A model generated the notes under the pieces. The model saw only the letters and a program-made list of their open reading frames with translations, was not told where the DNA came from and made no database searches. From assembly GCA_964020155.1 (NCBI GenBank), contig OZ026559.1, positions 2,812,955 through 2,876,954 of the forward strand: DNA of 64,000 nucleotides. Direction: 5' to 3'. Below, piece by piece: positions 29,110 through 50,800 of this stretch (positions are counted from its first letter, which is position 1; each line of letters begins with the position of its first letter). Both the position numbers and the translations under genes were made by a program. This DNA comes from Chondrilla cf. caribensis (lineage: Eukaryota; Porifera; Demospongiae; Chondrillida; Chondrillidae).

Positions 29110-29375
29110 TAAAGCTTGTTACTTTGACAGGCACACATGCCTAGAGTATTTGAACTAACTATAGGGGGTCCAAAGTGTCGCATCTCCGATATCCTGACAG
29201 TGAAAGCGGATTCAAGAGAAATCGGCTGCTCAGAGAAAACAAATCCATCCACGTCGTTCGTCAGTATCGTTTCGCTAAGACTGGCCACCCTGTTCCCTTC
29301 AAAGAGTACAACACCATTTCCTCGAACTGGATTGAACTTATCGAATCCTTCTTTCTTCGTAATTTTCAAGGACAT
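24429..29375 (-). CDS. Neuralized-domain / RING / TRAF-MATH fusion protein, probable E3 ubiquitin ligase
   Basis: Three exons: 29160-29375, 25574-25904, 24429-25432; 516 residues, phases 0 and 1. Residues 14-175 form a Neuralized homology repeat split across exons 1 and 2: [33 protein letters not shown], then [33 protein letters not shown] and LLWGWMNI. Exon 3 opens with a RING-like finger (C206-x2-C209, C221/C222, C226/C227-x2-C230, C237-x2-C240) in which the usual His is not evident (CCGKICC). A partial TRAF-type zinc finger follows ([15 protein letters not shown]), then a Ser-rich linker, then a TRAF-C/MATH-like domain ([20 protein letters not shown]). RING and TRAF parts suggest ubiquitin ligation with substrate or receptor binding. 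NHR-RING and RING-TRAF proteins are known; all three together is not an arrangement I recognise. The exon 1 donor (ATA|GTTAGT) was chosen by domain continuity. Intron 1 holds the Tigger element. Confidence 0.8.
26099..28179 (-). mobile_element. complete pogo/Tigger DNA transposon
   Basis: A 2,081-base element with perfect 24-base terminal inverted repeats (26099-26122 and 28156-28179, starting CAGTAGTACCCC) and TA on both flanks (26097-26098, 28180-28181). It carries one uninterrupted transposase frame. Perfect ends plus an intact frame suggest a young, possibly autonomous copy. It lies within intron 1 of the NHR-RING-TRAF gene, in the same orientation. Confidence 0.95.
26413..27963 (-). CDS. 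pogo/Tigger transposase
   Basis: A single 516-residue frame beginning at ATG 27963. The N-terminus has two helix-turn-helix regions of the CENP-B/Tc5 type (about 10-50, [19 protein letters not shown]; and 80-135, ending [12 protein letters not shown]). The DDE-superfamily catalytic triad is D173 ([11 protein letters not shown]), D278 ([10 protein letters not shown]) and D308 (LQPCDAGII), a DDD pattern with 29 residues between the last two, as in pogo-family enzymes. An acidic linker (about 430-460) precedes the C-terminus. The extreme C-terminus carries Q505-T-K-L-T-E-F-F512, which fits the PCNA-interacting PIP-box consensus. No stop or frameshift is seen. Function is cut-and-paste transposition at TA; activity is not shown. 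Confidence 0.95.
   Translation of the reverse strand: MATKSFKRKVLTLEERMGVLYSNSKGKSCRAIAKELGVGKTQIQGIIKERDDIKKRWESGGRSDEKYSKSRNVGYEDLDSLMWEWFTVARSKSIPVSGRMIQERATMYAAELGHTSFTGSNGWLDRWLKRHNVHLRSLTGEAADVDPAVIEDWGKRLQSICEGYEKKDIFNADETGLFYRALPTRTMAVQGDEARGGKKAKDRITVLIACSATGEKLKPYVIGRSENPRCFRGASHCLPVTYSANKKAWMTSHLFQQWLDKLNSKMKREGRSILLFVDNCAAHPDVVCSNVKLVFLPPNTTSKLQPCDAGIIQTVKLHYRKRLLRHVLFHMEEANSASELAKKVTLLDAIMWMKSSWDEVDPITIQKCFSKCGFGDVMETEEDDEIVPEAELEEVLHNAGMTWQEYANCDADLATTNTIEDDWEENLLLRAKQGDSQESDEDYDDDDVTDDTPAPIVSVRTAASYLCQLREFAIAHSKPDLLELLNKSQTLVEDTMRNQVQQAKQTKLTEFFSKKS
28655..28935. repeat. compound GT-rich microsatellite
   Basis: Interrupted (GT)n with GC, CA and CTCTCT units, in intron 1 of the NHR-RING-TRAF gene. 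Confidence 0.9.
29018..29104. repeat. (GT)n microsatellite
   Basis: Nearly pure GT run, about 55 bases from the exon 1 donor of the NHR-RING-TRAF gene. Confidence 0.95.
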
Positions 29376-29689
29376 TTCGGCTTAAAGACTCGACATTGCT
29401 TCTGAAGAAAGAACAAAATGATGGTAGATATAGCCAAATGTATTAACCGCAGGCTCAAACGAAATGAAAATAACATACAGGAACTTGTACACTGTAATTG
29501 GTAGCGGTAAGAAAGTAGGAGTAGGAAAAGACATGCGTGAAAACTGAATGGGCGAGTTCACCGTAACGAATCCGAGTTTCTATTCAAAGCGGATGACGGA
29601 TATAATGTACGTACAATAGATGTAGAGTGAAGGAAGTGGAACAGCCAGCGGGAGTAGTAAGTGACGCGCCAAAGTCTCACGTGCTTAAA
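29376..29689. promoter_or_regulatory. short divergent promoter region (NHR-RING-TRAF / CCDC13)
   Basis: Only 314 bases separate the two start codons, which read away from each other, so the promoters and 5' UTRs must share this stretch. It is less AT-rich than its surroundings. No specific site is claimed. Confidence 0.6.
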
Positions 29690-39287
<9,598 letters not shown>

Positions 39288-40602
39288 TGCCCCATCATAT
39301 TATCGTGCTTGTAGAGGAGCAGTTTTGTTGGTTGTTGTTCTACACTATTTACATAATATTTGTTAATTTTCAAATGGAAGTTATTCATGTGGTGCTAAAT
39401 GTAATATTACCACATGAAATCAAATTTGGTCGACGAAGTGCATTTTTTCAGACAGGCCTCTTGGATGGGAGAAATGAACAGTAATTGTGATTGAAACAAT
39501 TTACATTTTGTGGTATTTATCATAGTTGGAAGATGAAGCCATTCAGTTACCAAAAGAGCATAAAACAAGTTTCAATTGATGAGTCAATTGTGGTGATAAT
39601 AATGATAATATTATTATTAATTTTAGACATGAAATTCAAAATACACAAAATATTGTACATGTTATGTAACAGTACCCGGCAGCTGTTTTCACAGGAGTGT
39701 CCCTAAAATGGGCTTGATAGTGGTGTACAATAATATTATTATAGTATATATTTTTGGAAAATATATTGTCAATAATATATATATAAAATATAATTATGAT
39801 GATCAATAATAATGATAATGATCATAATAATCGTCAATTGACCGTTACTGCTATATGATATCATACACTACTTTCTTAGATAATTCATTGCTTATTAGTA
39901 CCTTAATTCCATTCAGAGTCCAATTGTAGGCAGCTATATTGTGTTTTCTAGCTTAGCCTAGTTAAATAATAAGCTGAAATATTCTTGATTTTCTGAGCTT
40001 TGTAAGCGAATTCTTATAGGTAAATACTGGGTCAGTGACCATACTGACCAAACATGTATCAAATATTATCTTGAGAGACATCAACAGCATTAGACTCTAT
40101 TGCATTTGAATGCATGTACAATATATCTTTCATCAAACCTTTCTCATCCTGTAATAATAATTTAAAAATTAATTGCGAGCACTATGCATATCAATTTTCG
40201 ACACTACGTAATAATTATTGATTAGAATCACACAGCATATAATAATATTATTATAATAACACTCTTGCATAATAACTATGTATGTAGTCCTATAATGTCA
40301 CACACTCCAACCATGTAATATTATAATATATTGATTACACGAATTATGGGCCTAGGCCTATATATCACTCCTTATATTATTTTGAGGAGTCCATGACCGT
40401 TGGACCTGAGTGGAATCAATGAGAAATTGCATCCAAATTTCATTTATTTTTATATTTGGTTTCATATATTACACTACATTCAATTATACAATTACATTTT
40501 AGTTATTTGTATGATCCATAGAACACGCAATATTGAACATCTACCAATACAATCCATAGATATGTCAGCATGTAAATATTGGCTTACTTGTTACTATGTT
40601 AT
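39288..40602. other. convergent 3' intergenic region
   Basis: AT-rich, no exon recognised. It holds the 3' UTR of CCDC13 and that of the large minus-strand gene; a minus-strand AATAAA is at 40443-40448, about 155 bases past that gene's stop. Confidence 0.55.
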
Positions 40603-41864
40603 TCAGTAGTTAACAGTGTAAGAGTACATCTCCCAGGCACGATAGCCGTACACAATAGCTGCCACATGTCCATTTGTCTCTATGACATGCACTCCTCCAG
40701 CAACAGTGCCTTTGAAGATATGAAAGGTCCCATTGACACCTTCTGGTAGGAAAGGTTGTCCTATGATGATCTGCTGGAAGTTCTTATTATTTGGAAGACT
40801 GACTCCATCAATGGTTGGTGTAGTGATGTTCACTCCGGGTGGATAGTAGACGTAGATGTTAACGAAGTGCATATAAGGATCAGACAAGGTTGTATTAATA
40901 ATTGGAGAAATAAACCTTGCCTTCCCGGATGTGAAGTATGTATCCAAATGAGGTATTATTGTCATAGAGGGATCCCCCAAGTCAGAAAAAGACAGTCCAC
41001 CTCCAATGCTGAACTGCACAGCTAAAATTGGGTGAGAACTGTTGATTACGCAGGTTTCATTTTGAGGTAGTTGAAAACTGAGATTTTTATTTCCACTCAA
41101 TACTGGTGCAATATCATTCAGACATGTGACAGTTATTCCAGTGTCATCCTGTGAAGCTACCATTTTGATACTATCACCTTTTACCCTCCTTTCAAAGGTA
41201 GTCACAATGAATTGTTTTCCCCATCTAGACACAGGTGGGATCTGCTCCACTACATGGTCACATGCACGAACTCCAATTGGAATATTAGCACACATGTGTC
41301 CAGAGAAAACAGACACCGGTTTACTTGTGTGTATTTCATTTCCAGTCAGGTCAACCTTAGCCTCAATACTAAGATAGTCAAAGCTATTGAGTGTATAACT
41401 TGCATTGAACCGAGCTGACCAGGTGCCTGAAATAGTATATGTCACATTGGGACTCATGATAAACTCAACCTCTGTATTATTATAGAAAGCTGCGATTATT
41501 ACATGATTATTCTTTGTACGACTTTTTGAGTCAGTTTCTGGAGTTATTATTATAAATGTCTCGGCTTCCAGTACACCTGGGAGATTGAAAGTGATGAAAG
41601 CATCAAATGACCAAGCTTCTCTGTTTATTCCGATTGCCATTAGATTTACACCTTTTTCCACACATAATGCGGTGGGTTCAACGGTCAATGGTTTCATCAA
41701 GTTCAACAATGATCCAGCTGTGATCGGATAGGTTTTTACTCTGTCTTTAGTCACAGCAGATAAAATTGTATCTTCAGAGGACAGCAATAATATTGAGCGT
41801 GGTTGTTCCAAATAATTTGGCAGGAATGATATCACATAGATATTTGATGCAGAGCCAACACAAA
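40603..41864 (-). other. IgGFc-binding protein N-terminal domain (FCGBP_N type)
   Basis: A single large exon of about 420 residues ending at the stop codon 40603-40605. Motifs typical of the FCGBP N-terminal domain: [51 protein letters not shown], and [10 protein letters not shown] near the end. In FCGBP this domain sits at the N-terminus; here it closes the protein. Confidence 0.8.
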
Positions 41865-44800
41865 CTGCAAATAGATATATAAAAAGTATCAACCATATCC
41901 ATTTAATTCAGAATCATACCCTATTATATAAATATAGAAGTGTGCTATATATTATCCTTGCATTCATGGCTTGTCTGTAGCTTTTGAATAGTACATGCAC
42001 AAAAGACAACCCGGGTTGTAACAATCACAATATTATGTTTTTTTACTTGTGCAAGCAGAATCAATTGTGCATTGTTACAAATTGTAACATGTTCTGTAAT
42101 TCAATATAATAATATTAATATTAGAATTTTAATTGTGAATCTGGAGGACTGCATGATTCTAAGATAACATGTCACTGGAATCAAGCAATTCATCAAGATT
42201 CACCTAATAGTATGAAAATATCAGATTTTACTGTTTACATAAGGTTAACTTGACAGGTTTTCACCTACATACATATATATATATATTACAGTGAGACTGT
42301 TTTGAATAAATTTCATGATCAACTACGTACTCTACACCATGTTTTCAATTATAGATGATGTCATCACAGAGGCTACACAATCTGATGGATCAAAATGGGT
42401 TTGTTTCACCCAAGTCAACTGAACAATTCAACTATATATGACATAATATCAGCATGCATAAGCATGAGTTATTATATTAAAATGTCTATAAAGCTCTGTG
42501 ATGTAGCTATGAAATGGTGTCAAAAATGCAAATACATATAAAGTGTAAAATTGAACCTTTTCTTACATCCAATCACATTTAACTGCATTACATCAATCAT
42601 TCAAGATTGAAATTTTGCTAAGTTATTAAAATTAATTTTGTTTAAGATTGCCCATATATTTAATCAATACATTTAATAATGAATACGACCAATCTAAAAT
42701 AATCATTTTCATGGCAGTACATGGTTTATAAGTTTGCAAAACCTTCTGTCTGCTACCAATAAGATGTCATATATACTGTACATCATGATATCAGCTATAA
42801 TATGCCTAGTTATATAATCATACATACCTGGATCACATGTCAAACCATCTCCAGTCATGCCTTCAGGACAGTCACCACAAACAGGCTGATTATCTCCATC
42901 TAAATCACACCCAACTCCAGGATGGCATGGGGATCCTTGGGAGCAGTCTACATAAAACATTTGCTTACTGTTAAATATTAAATTTAGTATGCATTTAGCT
43001 AAAGTGTACCCTTACCTGTGTAGGAGCAGTCATATCCATACCATCCTTTAGGGCAACTACATAACCCACTTTCAAAGCAGGTACCATCATTTTTGCAGGG
43101 GCAGTGAAATGTACAATTTTGTCCATATGTACCCCTTGGACAATCTATGGGATAAATAGAAATAGCATATGTTATATATGTGTGTTATATATATATATTA
43201 GAATATGTGTCCTACATTTCCACACTTTGATAATATAGGTGATGAATGCAAGTGAATACAAGTATTGCAGCAAGTGCAGGAGTGAAAAAATATCCCTCTT
43301 TCACTGGAAATTTCCTGACATTTCTGTTGCTTTTGTGAGATATTGCAGGGTTGAACTCAATATCCTATACATAGCGTGTATTTTATTACAAGTATTATAT
43401 TCGTATAATAGCATACAAAACATGAAATTCAACATTGTAAATGTCTGCCCAATGATAATCCAATGAAGTTTAAAAGTGCGTGATGCAAATGGGAATACAG
43501 AGCTCACCACACTCGCTACTGCTGGTAGCGCCATCTCTCCCTGTAGGTTTCCCATAATCACATTTGTAGCAAAATGATTGTCCAGTTTCATTCTGCCAGC
43601 TACCATCTGGACACAGGTTACAGGGTCCATATCCATCTCCTTCAGTGGAATATTGTCCAGGTTGACAAGGCGCTACAATAGTAAAATAAAAGACATGTTG
43701 GAAATGCATCTGGTTTAGGATAAAAACTTTATGATAGATGATGGATATGAATGTTTGAGGAAAAAATAGCATACTCTGCATTGCATAATTTGCACACCCA
43801 AATTCCATTTGATAAAAACTGCTGAAAATTGGAGAGCAAATATTTTTGGGAATAGATTATCATGATTCGGGAATATGTATTTCAATCATTTCAGTACTAC
43901 AGCTTTCGATCTGTTTGAATGGTTTAGAGGTTTAAATGATCGAAGAGCTTCCACCTATATTGGCTTAAAATTTACAATTTTAGAATGCTCTAATCCTTTA
44001 ACATATATGCCTCAATATTCCTAAAACGTTTAATCGGACCATTAGAATAGTCTCTCAAGGGGATTCCATTGTACATGCATACAGATAAATGCATGACCTT
44101 CCAAAACTTACCAATGCATTTTACATAAGAATTACTTCCTCTTCTCCGTGTAATTTTCCCATCTGGACAACGTTCACAAGACATCTGACCACTTTCTTGC
44201 TGATATTGAGACTTGGGGCAAAATTGACAAGTCTTGTTTTCTTCATTGTAGAAGGTTCCAGGAGCACAGGGAACTGTGAAAGATCACATATAATATGAGT
44301 AGTTTGGTTCATCTGACTTACCTACTACCAATCTGTACTAGTACTGTTTGTTGGTTAAAATTTAAACAAGTATGAATAGCTATGGCGTTATTCCCCCAGT
44401 GATAATGAAGATCACATTCAGCTGCATGATATATTACACCATATACGTTCACAAGCATTTGAATTATAGCAATTACTAAATTCTCCTGAAAACAATAAAG
44501 TACATTAACAGTTACTGTATAACTGTAGCAAAACATCTATATATCACAAATTATGTGAGGACTCACTGCACTCTTACATGTGCATAACAAGTATGTAATG
44601 AGTACAAGTAATTTAAGCTTCAAAATCTACAAGATTTGTACTTGTTCATCCTGTTTTGTAAAGGTCTATTTATATTGACTCTAGAGGCTTAAGTGCCCGT
44701 GGAATCTCTGTAATGTATTTCATATAGGCCAACTTTAGCAAAATCAATCACATTCAGTGTCTGCATATACAGGAAATGTATAGGATATTCTAAGACCATG

Positions 44801-47800
44801 TTAAAGCCATGTTGAGAAATGACCTAAGAATTAATACACATAACATATTAATCTATCTGTAAGCTGTAATAATATAAACACCTTTAAGGCTCACCACATT
44901 GACTATGATCAAACATTTCTCCATCATCGCACCCTTGTGCAATGCGTGTCCATTTTGGTTCAGGTTCAACAAAAATTGTCCGGCTTTCATTGGAAGTAGT
45001 GATGTTTACTTGTACTGCACCCGATTTAATAGCATTAAACATTGCTAAAGCAGCTGGTCGGATGCTGTACAAAGAAGATACTACACAAGACCTGGATTTA
45101 CTGCACGATGGAGAAAGAGACTTGCGAAATGAAAAATGGAGAACAATATGTCCAGTAGATCTTTTTCTCCCATTGCTCTCACAAGTAGCATTTATTATAG
45201 CTTCTGCTTCATTAGGATTATTTGCGTAAGTGCTAAAATCCACTTTAACTGGTTCATCCGGATTACAGGTTTCATTGGACTGAGTACTGCTAATAGTAAC
45301 TGTAGCAGATGAGTTTTTTAGAGCTACAATTTAAAAGAAAATATGGATGTTAAAGCTACAGACTGAGGAAAATGTATTGGTATGATGACCTTATTAAAGA
45401 TGCCTATCCAACTATATTAATGTCATTCATAATGAGAAGAGTGCTTTATATACAATGTCCAGAATAACAAAATCATTACTTATTATGCATTGTATCTGTA
45501 ATAGTACTAAAGACGATAGCGTACAATTATATTATAAAGGCTTCATTTCCAAATTGACTTATTAATATTATGCCTACATGTTATTCTTACCCTGACATCC
45601 AGGAATATCATAGTTTTCGATTTCATATATCCACTGTCCTCTGATACAGACCTGGGGAGTGGGGTCTATCTCACCAGCAAACACATGACCAGGTTTCGAA
45701 CAGGATAATGTAGCTTTTCTTAGTCCACCAGATGTAGTATAGCTTGGCTGATCCACACTACTAGGAACTAGTATGTGACCACACTCCTCTACAGAATTAT
45801 ATGCAATATAAATAGATTCAATATAAGATATTATATATTTCAAAAGGTAGATTAATGTTAGTATAATATTATACTTACTTGTACAAGAATAACCGTTCTC
45901 ATCCAATTTTTCATCGGAATCACAGAAACATTTATAAGATCCCTGAATCTCCCTACAGTGCTTCTCACAAACCTTTCGGGTCTGTGTACATTCCTTTATA
46001 TCTGAATAAATAATTTTGAACATCACTAGCAAATTAAATGTAAATGTCTGAATTTCACAAATTCAATATCAACACCATTGAACAGTACACTATAAAATAA
46101 TGTGTTGGTGTAATGACCTGTACTGTATCATGGGTACATGGGCACATATAAATGCTGACATACTGTTCTTCCTGGGATCACATGTACAAGAAGTTGCCAA
46201 TCAGAAGAGTGTTGTGTTCATGCAGTACCCTGCAATGTACTACATATACCGTTTGTAGCATCACTTTATGCAGATTTATGTGAGTGATGCATTGTGACAT
46301 TCTCTGATTAGTTGTTGTTAATGGCTATCAATTATTCACAATTGTTAATAGAAGGAAGAAATCATTATCGATATTAAATGTACAAAACTAGTGATAAGTA
46401 TGTATGTATTTCGGTATTCGCTTTAAAAATTCATCATTCTAATCAGGGTGTTGTCTCTTCCTGTCCACAATCAAACCTTGAGGAATTTTCTGGTGCTGCA
46501 AGTTTCACCATATGCATTTTAGTCTAATCTTCATCACTCAAGGAGGCAAACTGAAGTTTTAATATAAATGTTTCATAAATTGCTATATTTTTCATTAATT
46601 TGCATTTGATCCCACATTTGAATATTGATATTTGTCATGGATAGATGAAGGATTTTTCAATTGTGTGTATACTGACATCAAATAAACTCTTCTCCTACAG
46701 TTGGTGATCAGATGTCCTGATAGATGTGATTACTGGGGACAGCTGTTCTTACCCTCAGTTGAGAAACAGCCATTTGAATTTATGCCCTCAAGTTAAGATG
46801 CTCCAACATTCTTATAATTTGTCCAAACATTTTATATTTCCGTCTAATGATGTCCATGTTGTTCATGTTCATTCTGATGTTAAATGACAAAATCTCGAAG
46901 TATGATGGATTTTATAGAGCAACTCTAGTAACTGTTAGGTATGTCAGATTCTGAATTTATTAAAACCAACGTGTGGAAATGTGAATGCACAATGGTAATT
47001 ACGTATACTGAGAAAGATATAGTGATAAGTGCATAACACAATATTATGCAGGACATTGTTACGAGAAAAATAGTCTTATTGATTGATTAAGCAATGTTTC
47101 GATTATTCAGGAATGTTCAATCATCATTAACTATTATCTAACATTATTCTTCAAATGATTATTGCAATTGGCTTATTGTTAGGGTATGTGCATGTGATCA
47201 TGAGTTCTGAATGAGTTACTTATACAGTATTACTAATAACAATCAGATAATATGGATCATAAAGACATTACCAGATAAAGAACTACACAATATCCTGACA
47301 TACCTTGGCAAAAGCTGTTATACTTCCATGTTGATATTGAACAAGTGCATGTTCCCTGAAGTCCTTGATAGACTCCTTCCTTATCAAGTAGCTCATAACC
47401 TGGCTTACATACTAATTGTAGCTTATCACCTGTATACCATGTACTGTTTTCAGTTATGGAAGCAATGTATTGCATACCAGTAAGCATAGGTGGAGGGCCA
47501 CAGATAGCTACATAATTAGGAAATGGAAAAAGTTCCAGTTAGGTATATAATAGTAACAGTACGAATGTATACATGTATAATAATAATGGTTGCATGTGGT
47601 GACAATGAATTCATTACAAACCCTGGATTACTCATAAAACTCTGCAATAACATTCTAATTTTGAAATTATTGCATTTGTATCACATGCAAGATACTTCTT
47701 TGTTGGAATAGGTGCCACTTGTGATATCGATAATATGTATAGAGTGTACCGTAACAAGTAATTCGAGTTCAAAAACTCGTTGGGCTGCCGCCCCCCACAC

Positions 47801-50800
47801 TCGAATTACTTGGAGGTCTTTCTTAGGTTCAGAAGAACCTTCACTGAGGTTATTACGTTCGACGAAGCTTCAATGCACGAATTCTAGCCCAATTTCTAAT
47901 CGTCGACGTTTGAAATCGGCCATCTTCATTTCATGCCATATAAATTATAATATAGATTCATTGTTGCGGTTATGCGTAGGAACACATATTATATAATATA
48001 TCGGATGAGCGTTACATACCGGAAGTTGAAATGAAAACAATATAGGTATTTGTTAAATATTGCCAGAAATTTGTAACTGAAGTTTAATCATAGACTTCAT
48101 ACAATCCATTAAAGAAACTGCAGAATCTATACAATGAGTACAGACTATAGTATGAGATATTTATTATCATAAACCTTGATTTAAGAGTAATTTTAGCTTT
48201 ATTCAATACAAATTTGTATTTGTAGACAACAGGGTACATTTACTCAATTGGATGGTCTTGGAATTCCCAAAGGTGCATTAAAATGGAATTGCATGGCTTA
48301 GATGTATAGTACGTGTTATCAGATTGCATGTGCTCTCACTATCTTTGTCTTGGATGATGATGGTAATATTTCCAATGTATCCAATATCGTATTCTTCATT
48401 GACCATTAGAACTACTTCAAAGCTTTCTTGTTCCTCTGGGATGACATCATCAATAACTTCAACTGTTGTACAAAATTCTTCTTCACCAGCATCACAGGAT
48501 GCACTTAAAAATTGTTGAGGATAGTCAGATCCAACTTTTGCTGTTCCTGGAGACATTGACATTCTGACCGTCATTCTAGCTGGACATGGACATGAGGATA
48601 TTAGGCAGACTTCAACTTCACTGTCACTTTCTTCTATAACGTAGGGGGGCATGTTTGACTGAAAAGATATTTTTATTCCTGCAGCATAATATGACAAGAG
48701 TTTTATAATAGAATCATTTAAAGGAAGCCTGAACCTATTAAACTATAATAAAACTATACACAATACATAAGATGTTAATCTAAAATTTACTGTAATAATA
48801 GCAGGTTTACTATTGCGATATTAATTGTTTCATAGGAGCATTTTGTATGCCTAGTAATTGAATAATATTATACATGTATGTTTATCCAAGGAATTTTCCA
48901 AACTTGTCACAGTAATGACTGGATTCAATTCATGATTAATATCATAATCTTTTAATCAGGGAGGCTATGGATTCAGCATCATACTGAAGACATGCAGCTA
49001 AGCCATGAGTCAAACCAACATGAGGACAAAAGTGACATTTTTGGTCAGTGCGGAACACTATTGAAATGATAATTAATGTCCCAATTCAATACACTCCTAC
49101 TAGAATAGGGAAATCTGAATTTAGAAAATATTCCAATGGTATTTCATACACAATTGAAGTGCTATGTTCCTCCTGTTTACAGAATTATAGCATAACCGGT
49201 AGTTATAATAATATTATACAGAGAATTCTTTTGTGGACCATACATAGTAGTTCCTGCATACATACTGTCATTGTCCATTATTGAAACAGTGCACGTCTTT
49301 GGCTGTCCAAGGATGTAACTTCCAACTATTGCAGGATCAGGTAATTTCACTGAAAATGACTCAGTTACTTCACACTCATCATCATCTATTACAGGAATGG
49401 AGACACAAGCTTGAGATTGTCCAGGTGAAAACACTACTTGGTGAGAGCTCCCGGAGTAGTCACTGCCAACTTGTGCTGTTCCATCCATCAACAACAGTGT
49501 TATGGTAGTCTCTTCATTAAATGCAACTGACACAGAAGTACAGACAGTAGCTGTTTCATTATCTTCACTAGTGACTACTGGACAGTCAGCCAGTTGTACA
49601 ATAATTTCTGTATGGTTGAAGTATTATAAAATGTAACTTATAATATATGTAAACAAAATATAATTTTTACCATTTACTATTTAATACAGTATTACATTGT
49701 TTAAGGATATGTGTTAGGCTGGATCTTTTGTGCATAAATGTCTGTTATCACAGTAGGTTTAGAGTGAGCAATAAAGCATCCTTAGTCATTTCTGTGGCCA
49801 ATAATGCACATCCCTATATAAAATTCATCAATCATGCAACTTGTGTGATGTTATACACGGGCATGCAATAGCAAACTTAAGTTATATCTACAGTGACTTG
49901 TGCTTTCAAATCACTTTTTCTCTTGCTCTATATATTTGCACCATATTGTTAAACATGAATGAACAAGCTAAGAGGCCCCTTCAGTGATTTGTTGGTCAAA
50001 ATTAATGCCTCTTCATTAAATGCAATGCAAATTTTGATATTGTTTGACAGCCTATTCCACACTGCTAATAATGGTGCTATCATTCAGACCCAAGGAGCCA
50101 CTGTTTTGGTTGGCTTATCTTTATTTGAGTCACTGTGCATGTTATTACAGATATCAGCCTCACTTGCATTTGTTGAATTACATAATGATTTTCTATTGGT
50201 CAGTATGTTATGAAATTCGCAGTACACATCTCAGACTCCATTGCTGAAAAACAATAGCTTTCAGAACTTATTCTTTATTACCGGATAAAAATGATATCAA
50301 CTGGAAACTCAAAATTTTCGATGACTTCTGAACATTAATTGTGTCAACAATGGCTAAGGGCTTCTTTTGCTTTTATGCATACACAGATTATTACATTCTT
50401 TTTGATTTAGGCAATATCAGAAAACCATCTCTTTCATATTTTGATAAAATTCAATGTCAAATGCTATTACCTTGGCAGGTTCCCTGTTCATTCCTACTGT
50501 ATCCGAGTAGACAACTGCAAGTGTAATTTCCAATGGAATTAGTGCATTCCTCAGTCCTAGGATCACATGGATTACTGTCTTCGCATTCATTGATATCTGA
50601 GGTGTTACACATAATGGAAAAAGGCATTGTTTCACTTGTCAATGACTGATTATAATCCATTCATTGGCAATTCATCATCCATTCATAGGAATGTCAGTGA
50701 TGAAATGGTTTTCAAGCATATAAAATTTACATGTGCATTAATTTAGCAAATTGTACCCTACGTAATAATTCAATAATTGATTTAAAATTACTAACCTCGA

